From Cyrtodaria siliqua (Eukaryota; Mollusca; Bivalvia; Adapedonta; Hiatellidae), in contig JAWPHD010003242.1 of the NCBI GenBank assembly GCA_037043455.1, positions 124,001 to 188,000 on the forward strand: a stretch of 64,000 nucleotides of DNA. Reading direction: 5' to 3'. Positions 1-12,600 of this stretch are shown piece by piece. The stretch's first letter is position 1, and the number at the start of each line of letters is the position of its first letter. The notes below the pieces were generated by a model that was not told the DNA's origin, did not search any database, and saw only the letters and a program-made list of their open reading frames with translations. The translations under genes and the position numbers were made by a program.

Positions 1-370
1 AACAATATATAGTCATTCTTAACGTGTTTTTCAAATAAATGCGTATTGGCTTTTGAAAAACACGTTAATAATGATATATTTTTAACTGTTGTGGGTCAAA
101 ATGTAAAAATGTGTTTGTGGAAGACACGTTCTTGGATAAAGATCTTAGGATCGGATTATTGGATAAATAAGAGTGATATTTTCTACATTGTGTTAATTAC
201 TTACCATAGGAGGACATTATATACAACATGCGTTTAATAGAAAAGCCACTCAATTGATTCCTTTAACTGTCAATTGTGAACTGGTATCCACGTTTCCAGT
301 CTGTGACTGCTATAACTTAGAGAAAAAAGAGTGTGTTTTCGAAACTTATTCTAACATCTGAAACTCTAAA
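1..370. other. Non-coding flank downstream of gene 1
   Basis: AT-rich sequence after the gene 1 stop. No convincing exon, repeat or minus-strand polyadenylation signal seen. Confidence 0.4.
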
Positions 371-628
371 TCAAATTGCAAATGCCTTGCATTCATTATT
401 CTTACTTAATTCTGGTCTCGGATCTTGGTATCTGGCGGCAGGTGGAACGTGCTTCAGTTTTGACCACATTGGAGGCGGCTGGTCATCTACATCAGACTCG
501 GTCTCCCAACCCTCGGAATCGGACCCTTGTCTTCCCTGCTCCTCCCGTCTCAGCAGCTCCAGATACTTGCGTCTTTTCTCTCTGTAATCAGAGTATATGC
601 CATAAGTACAGGTATACAATGGCGTAAC
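371..628 (-). CDS. Gene 1 exon 18 (probable): cytoplasmic tail and stop
   Basis: Open frame with a charged, cytoplasmic-looking composition: YSDYREKRRKYLELLRREEQ, then SDSEGWETESDVDDQPPP, ending ECKAFAI and TGA (371-373). The phase-0 acceptor at 628 lies in a purine-rich context, so the exact 5' edge may be further upstream (other AGs between about 640 and 680). Assignment to gene 1 rests on position and composition. Confidence 0.5.
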   Translation of the reverse strand, partial: VTPLYTCTYGIYSDYREKRRKYLELLRREEQGRQGSDSEGWETESDVDDQPPPMWSKLKHVPPAARYQDPRPELSKNNECKAFAI

Positions 629-3600
629 CTTTCTTTCTGCAGTCTTTGCGCTAGATTGCACTATATTTGGTACTAAATTTTGTTTTATATTTCGTGTGGA
701 CATCAGGTCGAAAGGTAGATGACGCTAACAGGATTTCGTAATTTAATGCTGAATGAAGTCATTTATAGAACTAAAAGGAATTCTGACACTTAAATTGTTT
801 TTCTTTTATAATTGTTTTGGGTCAAAATCGACCAAGGTTCAGTTGAGTCCAAACGTTTGTAATTGAAATTAGTTAATTTACATACTTAAGTCGTAAGATG
901 ATACTTAGTTCCATTAAACGTTAATTACTTATGCATATGGTTCCATTTCCATAGAATTGTAATATTAAAACGACGATAACACATTACTCAAAATACGGAA
1001 AAAACATGAAGAAGACACGATTATCTCTCCTGTTTGTATATCGTTATACGAACTTCAACGCCTTTTTCTGAAGACCCAGCAATATTTTGCGACATGCCGG
1101 GATGCACCATCTGTATCGTTTGGTCTGTATTGTGTACAACATTAGGAAGACACATATCGTGAGAAATAGAAAACCGCCGATGGCACTGGCAACCATCACC
1201 CAAGCAACGTTTCGAGTGTCTCCTATGAACCCTGCCGGATGATCTGTCGTAGTTGTTGTTGTTGTAGTTGTCTAAAATAACAAAACAGATAGCATGTACA
1301 TTAATAAATAGCGAGAAGCATGTATTAAAATTGCTCATTGTTAAATAATTTAAGATCTTACAGAAGTTGTTTACTGAAGTTTATTGTGAAAACAAGCTGA
1401 AAATCACCCTTATTATGACACTACCAAGGACAATATCCAATATCTTATTGAAACAAACATTCAAATACAATTTGCACTGCATGTTTAGTGGTTGACCCAT
1501 TTTCACTTCGCCTCTTTGGTAGTGCGACGACTAGACATATTGTGGATACTATGTACACTTTAGAGATGTTAGTGTTTGATGTTTGTCTACAATATTGTCT
1601 TGTCGTGGCCTTATCTTGTTCCTTTAGCTTCTGTCAAGTCACTGAGTGCTTGCTTTTTGTGGCTTTCTGCGTTTCTTTTTTATATTCATATATACATGAT
1701 CATCTTTGTATTATATTTATACTGCCTATTAATGCAGCATAGATTATTAGAGGATTTAGCCTTGCGGGGACTTCTTTGAATCAACACCGAATTACTGGAA
1801 TGACAATAGGGTAAGAGTTTCGTTTGATGAATCCTAGAAGTAAGTTTAAGGGGAGTCAGTGGTGTAATGGTTAGCAGGTTGGACTGTCACGCCGACGGTC
1901 CTTTCCCGATTGGTGTTCAGTGCTGGGTTATAACCTAATTGGGTACTGTTTCCAGCAGAACTAGCCTAGACTGGATGCCGGGGAGGTAAAAAAACACCTG
2001 CCGTGGGCTCGACTGGAAATAAGTTGTTCCATCTATTCCAGGTGGGGACTTTCATCGACTACACACGTTAAATAAATGACCTTTATAAAAATGCTTGTTG
2101 AAAAAAAAAAAAACGGTACCCCTAGTATCAACCATTTTATGTTTATGTGGTGTCGCATAGCATTGTCGTTTCTATTTTTCCTGTAATTGTTTGTTTTGTG
2201 TGCGTGTTTTGGTTGACTGTGGTCTGTCAATGCTACAAGTCCTGTCTGGGCGTGTTTTGGTTGACTGTGGTCTGTCAATGCTACATTTCCTGTTTGTGCG
2301 TGTTTTGGTTGACGGTGGTCTGTCAATGCTACATTTCCTGTTTGTGCGTGTTTTGGTTGACTGTGGTCTGTCAATGCTACATTTCCTATTTGTGCGTGTT
2401 TTGGTTGACTGTGGTCTGTCAATGCTACATTTCCTGTTTGTGCGTGTTTTGGTTGACTGTGGTCGTGTTTTGGTTGACTGTGGTCTGTCAATGCTACATG
2501 TCCTTTCTGGTCGTGTTTTGGATGACTGAGTTCTGTCAATGCTACATTTCCTGTTTGTGCGTGTTTTGGTTGACTGTGGCCTGTCAATGCTACATTTCCT
2601 GTTTGTGCGTGTTTTGATTGACTGTGGTCTGTCAATGCTACATTTCCTGTTTGTGCGTGTTTTGGTTGACTGTGGTCTGTCAATGCTACATTTCCTGTTT
2701 GTGCGTGTTTTGGTTGACTGTGGTCGTGTTTTGGTTGACTGTGGTCTGTCAATGCTACACGTCCTGTCTGGGCGTGTTTTGGTTGACTGTGGTCTGTCAA
2801 TGCTACATTTCCTGTTTGTGCGTGTTTTGGTTGACGGTGGTCTGTCAATGCTACATTTCCTGTTTGTGCGTGTTTTGGTTGACTGTGGTCGTGTTTTGGT
2901 TGACTGTGGTCTGTCAATGCTACATGTCCTTTCTGGTCGTGTTTTGGTTGACTGAGTTCTGTCAATGCTACATTTCCTGTTTGTGCGTGTTTTGGTTGAC
3001 TGTGGCCTGTCAATGCTACATTTCCTGTTTGTGCGTGTTTTGATTGACTGTGGTCTGTCAATGCTACATTTCCTGTTTGTGCGTGTTTTGGTTGACTGTG
3101 GTCTGTCAATGCTACATTTCCTGTTTGTGCGTGTTTTGGTTGACTGTGGTCGTGTTTTGGTTGACTGTGGTCTGTCAATGCTACATGTCCTGTCTGGGCG
3201 TGTTTTGGTTGACTGTGGTCGTGTTTTGGTTGACTGTGGTCTGTCAATGCTACATTTCCTGTTTGTGCGTGTTTTGGTTGACTATGGTCGTGTTTTGGTT
3301 GACTGTGGTCTGTCAATGCTACATTTCCTGTTTGTGCGTGTTTTGGTTGACTGTGGTCTGTCAATGCTACATGTCCTGTCTGGGCGTGTTTTGGTTGATT
3401 GTGGTCGTGTTTTGGTTGACTGTGGTCTGTCAATGCTACATGTCCTGTCTGGGCGTGTTTTGGTTGACTGTGTATTGTCAATGCTACATTGCCTGTTTGT
3501 GCGTGTTTTGGTTGACTATGGTCGTGTTTTGGTTGACTGTGGTCTGTCAATGCTACATTTCCTGTTTGTGCGTGTTTTGGTTGACTGTGGTCGTGTTTTG

Positions 3601-6600
3601 GTTGACTGTGGTCTGTCAATGCTACATGTCCTTTCTGATCGTGTTTTGGATGACTGAGTTCTGTCAATGCTACATTTCCTGTTTGTGCGTGTTTTGGTTG
3701 ACTGTGGCCTGTCAATGCTACATTTCCTGTTTGTGCGTGTTTTGATTGACTGTGGTCTGTCAATGCTACATTTCCTGTTTGTGCGTGTTTTGGTTGACTG
3801 TGGTCTGTCAATGCTACATTTCCTGTTTGTGCGTGTTTTGGTTGACTGTGGTCGTGTTTTGGTTGACTGTGGTCTGTCAATGCTACATGTCCTGTCTGGG
3901 CGTGTTTTGGTTGACTGTGGTCGTGTTTTGGTTGACTGTGGTCTGTCAATGCTACATTTCCTGTTTGTGCGTGTTTTGGTAAACTATGGTCGTGTTTTGG
4001 TTGACTGTGGTCTGTCAATGCTACATTTCCTGTTTGTGCGTGTTTTGGTTGATTGTGGTCGTGTTTTGGTTGACTGTGGTCTGTCAATGCTACATGTCCT
4101 GTCTGGGCGTGTTTTGGTTGACTGTGTATTGTCAATGCTACATTTCCTGTTTGTGCGTGTTTTGGTTGACTGTGGTCGTGTTTTGGTTGACTGTGGTCTG
4201 TCAATGCTACATGTCCTGTCTGGGCGTGTTTTGGTTGACTGTGGTCGTGTTTTGGTTGACTGTGGTCTGTCAATGCTACATTTCCTGTTTGTGCGTGTTT
4301 TGGTTGACTGTGGTCTGTCAATGCTACATGTCCTGTCTGGGCGTGTTTTGGTTGACTGTGGTCTGTCAATGCTACATTTCCTGTTAGACTTTTATACCCA
4401 CTTTTAGCGAAAACTAGAATCATCTACTCAAACCGTTGTGTAAACAATCTGACATGAATTTCCCTTTTTATGATGTACGAAGTACATTACACTTAAAAAG
4501 GCAAAACAAATTATTTTCGATTATTTTTAGTCTTTTTGTATTTTATGTTAGAACACAAGTCTCTTTGTCTCAAAGGTTAACATAAAACGATAAACAGTTG
4601 CATAAGATTTGCTCTACTTCTTTAAAATATATTTCAAAAAATTAGAAATTTAAAAAGTTTTCAAATGTACTGAGTTTATAAATAAGGGCTCTGTTACGCT
4701 TTTGTACATTTTGCTCATTTTATTAAACGTAGATATGATCATGTATAACTGCCCTCTATGAAGCCACTAAGACCCACACCCAACGACACACACGAGTGCC
4801 ACTCCAACACTTGTTGCAATAAATACAAACCCCAGGCAACATTAGAGTGACAGTCGTAGTGGCTGATAGCCGGACACCAGTCATGTCCACAACATTTTCA
4901 GCGATAACCACCAACTCGTACAGTACTCCATAATCGAACAATGGCGTCGTCCAACTCTCGTTCACGTAAATGTTCCCTGAAATAAAGATGGATTATTTAT
5001 TACTGATTTTACCAGCGATTTCATGCAGGTGTTAACTTAATATTATTTTACGAAATTAGTCACCAGTGTCTCTATAACAACCAATTTGTACAATACACCC
5101 TCCACGTCGGCCAACTCGCGTAAATTTACGTTTAAAAGTGTTAACTCAAATGAAGATGGCGTTTTATATAAATACTATTTCATCGCTACTCGACCCCGTT
5201 GTAATGACAACGTCAGTAACTTGACTTTTAACTATTTTAATGAAAGAAAACTAACCATAGTCGTTGATATACAGATAGCCCTTAGAGAACGGCGACGTCA
5301 AGATTCTGTAGTATATTTTTCCGTAATCTGTTGACCTGTCGGCATCAGTCGCCGTCACTTGGCCGACGAACCGCTCATCAGCAAGCGTCGGAGGTTGGAA
5401 GATAAAATAGTCAGTTGTCCGAGTAAACACTGGACTGTTGTCATTCTCATCCTTAAACAAATGGTCAGTCTGATGAAGTTTCAAAAGTAAGGAATAAGCG
5501 CCAACGAAAACACATTTGATATACCAAACCAAATAAAATTACTGTCATATGGTTTGGTATTTCACGTGATAGGGTTTATGTACTGATATAAATGCAATTT
5601 ATACAGTTGCAGATTGGAGAATATCCAAGCTCTTTCCGTTTCCGCCTTGAAGAAGTGTGCACAGATATAAAACAACATACAGATATTTTGATAATTAACA
5701 CCAATATTTGTGGATTTCAAGTATAATAGCTCTTAAGCCGGTGCTAGAGGGCGTGAGCGGCGTTGCATATACATATATTACATCTCATGAACAGACTCAA
5801 TAAAACCGAGTCTGCTATTTTTCTCTCTTTTTTGTGTTTGTCGATTCCATTTCGTGTGTTGTATTGTTTTGTAAATTGTTTTGTCTATATGTACCCGCGT
5901 AAGTAGTATAGATCATCTGCGACGCTTGCTTGATTACAAGTCAAACGTCTAAAACAGTTCTTCTGAAAAAAGTTTGAAGTTTGCCGAGCTTCTGGTATCG
6001 TTTCTGATTGGCTGATACAGATGCACCTCCTATCAAAGATATACAGAACGGCAGAAAGACACAAGTAAGCCGAAAGCCCTTGCGTATCAAATTACACAAA
6101 CGTTTACTTAACATGAAGAGTAAGAACCGAACTTTAACGTAAACTATGTTTTACCTGTATATCTATCTCCAGCATCGTGGTTGCCGACAATCCCGCCTTG
6201 TCGGTAACAGTCACGGTACAGTTGTACGGAACAGTGACGTTTACAGTGTCGTAATCGAATTTCGTGGCGAAGGTTATAGCCCCCGTGTCCCGGGCCATGA
6301 CAAAGTAGCGTGTATAGTCACCACAGTCCCAGGTGTAGGTGTGGTCTTCATTCAGGGCGGTGACAAGTAGGTCGGGATCGTTAACCTCAAACTGAGGATC
6401 ACCAGCTGATAAACCAGCCTATAATAGGTCAGTCAGAAGTATTCTGTTTTATTACATTTGACATCTGTCTCGACGTATTTGTTTAATTTGAACATGATCA
6501 CGTTGCTGTCTCATTTGTTTTCGTTACATATATAATGTGTTGTTTTTGTTGTTGTTTGTTTTAAATTGGACAACTAGTATAACTTATCTCATGACTGGGT

Positions 6601-9600
6601 GGCGGTTTCCAACTGTAAGAAGCAATAATTCGACTTAACGTATCAAGTTGACATATGGAAAGAGAAAACAAACAAAGGAAAAAAAGAGTTCATTTTCAAA
6701 GTACAATCATCTTATTCTAGTCTGATGAAAGGACGGAGACTCAACATTTCACATAAGGTATTAACGTGTATCCTTCCTCACTCACGAGGCTCATTGTGAA
6801 AGGATGGAGTCGTGCTGCAATGACCAGTATAAACAACATCCCATATACATGTATAAAACACTCATTAATATTATCTTACCGTTCCTTGCTCAGGCGGCTC
6901 GAGAGTATATCTAGTCTGGTGAAAGGACGGAGCCTCGTTGACATTACCAATGAGTATGGTCAAAGAGGCGGTGGCCGAGTCCTGGCCGTCACTAACCGTG
7001 ATGGTCAACACTACAGAGTAACTAGCCACTTCTTCATAATCGATGATGTTGTTGGCCGTACTCACCACACCCGCTGCATATATGGAAGTTAATTAATGAA
7101 CAGCATGATTAATATAACATAAAATCAGTTCTTGTATATATTTCAGTCCTTAGACATATTTGATAAATAGTTACGTCCTTTGATACGTGGCAATGCGGTT
7201 AAATCCCGATTTAACATGTGCTAGGAGGATATCATTAATAAACTCGTGCCTAAAGCATAATCTCCCGCATCTATTTATTTCTTAGATTATTAACGCATTT
7301 CGTCCAACCAGTTTTCGGCGCTCGACAGCTTCCGTGATATTCATTTTAAACACATGCTTTTAGCAATAATGTTTACTTCACTGGCGCCAGTCATGAACAC
7401 ATATCTGTCTGTTATAACACACTATTCATTTCTTACTAACCATTTTATGAATATCTCTAAAAAAAATCAACAAAAGCTCACGATTTCTGAAATTGTGATT
7501 TCTGAAATTGTCTCCAACCCATTATATACTATCAGTCACGTAGCAGGGTGACCCGTTTTCAACGCTCGTATTTTTTTACTACGGCCAAACACTGGCGGCG
7601 TTCAATAATGCTAACAAAATAAATAGTGTGTTATAACAGACAGATATGTGTTCATGACTCTGGCGCCAGTGTCTCTTTTATATATTTGTTTTAAACGTAC
7701 AGCAGAGGATAAATTAAAACATTTTTAAAATGGTAATTGCTGTTCTTAAAAGCAGACACATTGCATGATAAATCTAATGGAATATACCTATCAGTAAATC
7801 CCAAACATAAGTGGGTCAGTTCAAAGGGAAACAACCTGTACATAATTAATGCAGTTGTGAAAGGAAACTTTACTAACTTTGTTTCATAAAATGTTGTGTG
7901 AAAAATGAATTTAAAATGAAAGAATTGTCATTGTTTTGATGACATTAACAAGATCACGAAAACTATTCGGATTAGTGACAAAGAATCCGCATTTTACACC
8001 GTACTTATATATGAAGTTACGTGTCTAGTGGGGTTTCTCGAAATCAACTTAAATGACATCGTATATTGCGAACATAAGGCTAAGCCTTCGAGCCTTCGTA
8101 TGGTAATTGTAAATGAAAAGCCAACATCTATTTTAAATATTATTTCATTAAAATTCTATACATGTGCCGAAAACAGCTTGGACACCAACACAGGTTTCAA
8201 ACAGTTACTCGTTTAACTAAATTACGTCTATTGCATGAACTATCGAATAACAGTATGTGGTTGGTGTTAATGATCTCATGAGTAGAAAATAATGTAATCC
8301 ATAAAAATGGACAAGATACAAAATAGCTATCCTGATTTTATACTTAAATGCAAAACGACAATACAGTGAATAACAATGAATTATGGTGTCCAGAGGAGAT
8401 TCTAGTTAAAACACGTGTTCATGATTTTGCAAGTCGCCCAGTGTATAGCACGCTGGACCCTGAATCCGGAACTCACGGGTTCGAACCTCACTGGCACCAC
8501 TGGGTTACTCAGGTTGTACTAAGGCAAGATACTTTCCGTCAGATGTGGACGTTACCCGGACGGTCCCGTGTATGGGATTGTTTATCATGAGAATATAGTC
8601 GATAGAAAGAGTAGGGCACACATTCTGTATCATTCCTCTTTCTTGCTCAACTCGAAATAACCTCGAAATAACATAAACAAATCAATACATTTCATAGATC
8701 TTAAAACAAACATTGATGCACAAAAAAACACTAGAAAATATGTTCATAGAACACGGATGCCCCACTTGTGAGCTGTCGCTCACAGAAAATAAAACTTTAA
8801 TGTAAATTAACCAAACGTAGGTCAAGGCTATTTAAATTGACCTACTTTTATTAGGATATAATGATGTCATAGCTCCCGGTGTCTGATAAACAGACTTAAC
8901 AAAACAGTTAAATGTTTAAACTGTTATAACGTACGGACGGCAAAGGGTAGCACTCATATAAGTTCAGGCCATGCTTGTGTTTTGTTTTATTGTAGTTTAT
9001 ACGTACTGGTTATATGCACAGCAAAATAGTTGACTCCCCAAGTGGGGGCATATGTTGCTTGAATGTTATGGGTATCTGTTGTGTCAAGGTCATTGTATGA
9101 CACCGTGAAAATAGAAGTGGCCAAGGTTGTCCCCTCGAATACATGAAGAGGGTGGTCAATTGGCAGATTGCTGATCTGAGGCTTGTAGTCGATATCTGCA
9201 AAATTAACTATTTGTGTTAGGGACTGTCACATGCAGGGATTTTCACATGCTTGACGGAAGCATAGCTTTACCATCTTAGACCAGTCATACTATACATGGA
9301 ATAGTCTAGTGAGATTACCTTTATAAAGCATGATGTAGTTGACATACACTCTTTCGCCTTATCATCATATTACTGGCGCCCTTTCTCAAAATAAATTAGA
9401 CAGTTTAGGACAGAGTACAAATTGTGTATATCATCCAAAAGTATAATATTATACATATATAATCACACACATATTGAGTTGGTGAGGCAAATAGTATAAC
9501 ATTACATTATACATATGACTAATATTTTAAAGACTACCACAGTATCCTAGTTTAAGTTTAATTCGATATAAGCTGTCCCTCGAGTTTCCTACTCAATATC

Positions 9601-12600
9601 TATATGTTGGTGGTATCTCATTTCTTTGGGTTCTAAATTTAAAAAACCCATTTCTTTATGTGTCTGAACATGTTCAATTATTGTTTAGTTACAAAAGCAA
9701 TATGTTTTATTTTTCACTTGGATAAGAAAAATCACTATGGACATTACTCTTCATACAGTATAAAAAGTATTGAAACACAACTAATGCAAACTCACATACC
9801 TTTGACGATAACCGTGACTGTCTTTGATGTAATTGTTGTGTGCGAATCTTGTACGTTAACCACTATATCGTACCCAGGTGTATACTTGCGTATCAAATCT
9901 TCTGTAGCTGATATAACACCATCTTACAAAGCAGAACAAATATGAAGTTATACTACTTATTTGGTCAATTTTTTTCACTACACCTAATGTAAATTAATTA
10001 CAATGGGTGCGTTCAGTGTTTTCCCAATGGCAACCACGTCGGTTACCTTCGGGTTACCAATGGCCGCCGATGGTAACATTTGGTAACAACGAAGCCACCG
10101 ATACTATCTCAGGTGTAGAGTCACGGGAAGATTGGTTAACAACGTTCTGCCTATCGGCGAAACAACGGCTCACGATGGTAACCGATGCTTGCCAAGAGGC
10201 TTTCGGTGACCGATGGGAGAACCCTGAACGCATCCAATACGTTAGGTGTAGAATTTAAAGCCATCCTATTTATTTATATGAGCAATGACAATGTAGTATC
10301 ATTTGTTGAAAAGTATGCACAGTCATAGCTAATATATAAGAACATGTTCTACTCTGAAACTCCAAGAGCTAGAGGTCCAATTCAAACGCATAGTCCTCAA
10401 TCAAGTGGATTCATGGTGACCTCAGGGTTAAATTTGGCCCGAAACCGGGAATCAGTTTTACATTGAGTTATGTAGGAAAATCGTTATCACGTCTGTTTTG
10501 AAACCACTATAGCTATAGGTATAATACGTTGAATGCAATATTGATGCATAATAGAAGTGTGTTCAAATGGTGACACCGGGTTTAACGTGCGGCTCCGTCC
10601 CAAGGGTCACAGTTCTATGTAGAGTTATATAGGAAACCGTTGAATAAATAGTTTTCTCTGAAAACGCAAAAGCTAGAGATATAATATTGTGCACGATGAC
10701 CATACGCTTAGAGTACTCCCAACGTTTAATTGGTGACACTAGGTTGAAAGTTGGTGACCCTAGGTTGAAAGTTGGTGACCCTAGGTTCAAATTGGTGACC
10801 CTAGGTTTAAATTGGTGACCCTAGGTTCAAAGTTAGACCCGTTTCAGTGTCACAATGTTATATAGCAACATATTTAAAATGTCTTCCTCTCTGAAATTAT
10901 AATATTTTGCAAGTAGTATTAGCTTTAATTCTATTCCAAGATTGTTCAAATTCGGCCCAGCCCCAAAGGGTCAAACGTTTAAATTTGGCCCAGCCTCGAA
11001 GGGTCACACATTCAAATTCGGCTCAGCCCCACAGGGTCACACGTTCAAATTCGGCCCAGCCCCAAAGGGTCACACGTTTTGCATAGATTTAAATAGGGAA
11101 AAACATCTCTGAAACCACAACATATAAATAATCATACACGGTATACATATACCTGTTAGATATTGCGTGTAGCATTAGGGTATGCATTGTTTAAATGGTT
11201 TTAATGGTGACCTGGGATGAAACTGGCCTGACCCTTAAGTCACAGTTTATATATAGTTGTGCAATCTTTCAAAATAGTATCTGAAACTGTAACAGGTAGA
11301 GGTCTACTATTGTGCGTGTAGCATTAGCTTATGGTCTTAAGTTTGTTCAAATGATGACCCTGGGGTCAAATGTGAGTACAAACCAGTGGGCGTATCTTGA
11401 TATGATTTTTTTTTTACTTTTGACGTGGTTGTTGTCGATGATGGCCTTTAATAATAATAATCTGGTGGTGGTGATGGTGGTGGTGGGGCGGGGGGGGGGG
11501 GGGGGGTTGGGGGGGAATGTGGGGGTGTTAATACTCTCAGAATTAATCACAGATGAGTACTTTGTGGCCCTTGTGCATCTTAATTGTTTCATAATTCATT
11601 GGACTCGTATTATCATATTTCGTTATTTACACGAATTCTCAATAAAAGTCAAACAAAGTGCAGAATGCAACATGTCCCAATCAGCCCCAGTTCCTTTTAC
11701 ATACCACTATTTATTGCAAAAGGGCACGGTGAAGGGGTGCATGTTCTCGTGAAGGTGAGCGTGTCATGCTCGGCGTCCGTGGTAGAGACCGTGTAAATGA
11801 CGTCACCAACTTCCGTTGTCAGGTAAGAAACGTTTGCATGCACCGTGTCTAAACAATAAATACATAAGTGAATTGTGTTGAGACATCTGTTTAATTGTTT
11901 GTTTGAATGGTGTTTACGTCATTTTCAACACATTTTAGGTAAACCAGTACTGTATACCTCCTGAAAATATGCATATTGTTTTTGTGCTCAGCAAACTAAC
12001 ACATTTATTTAACCTACTGTCTGTTATTTCATTTAACGAACACTAAGTCACTTATTTCAACTTATTTTAGATATCATTAATGCAATTAAAATACAAATCT
12101 CACAGAAAAAACAACGACAAACAGCTGACTAAGTGAAGGGTATAATAGCAAGAGTTTGATTTTCCCAAATCTGAAATATCTGCATTGTTTTATCTTTCGG
12201 AATTTGTTCATATTTTTTTTTTAAAGCTTAACATTATGAATGTTTAAATCTTTTGTTACCCCTTTCAGATATATATATATAGAGCATCTTACATGACTGA
12301 CTGTGTATTATTGATTTTAATAAACGAGTTGGATAACAAAATTCCATTCCTCCCCACTTTAGCTACATAAACACTTACTTTCGAGGTTGGTGAACTTTGG
12401 TGGGTCATTCTTTGTAATATACAACAGAAAGTAGCCGATATTTGTGGGTGTAGTTCCATCGGTGAGCTCCATTTTGACTTGGTGACTTTGGGCAGTGGAG
12501 TAGGACCAAGATGATGTCTTCTTTGAAATGATGCTTCGGTTTTGACCTATTCACACGTATAATAAATGTACTTACTTTAAAAGCGCGTACATAAACATAT

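Noticed and set aside
2190..4386. CRISPR-like array
   Set aside because: No unique spacers, variable half-units, eukaryotic intron context; also true of the arrays at 31325, 39900 and 48420.
2033..4423. A 796-residue protein with VALTDHSQPKHAQTG repeats on the minus strand, and several plus-strand frames
   Set aside because: Minisatellite with periods divisible by three inside an intron of gene 1; open in several frames at once, no splice or start logic.
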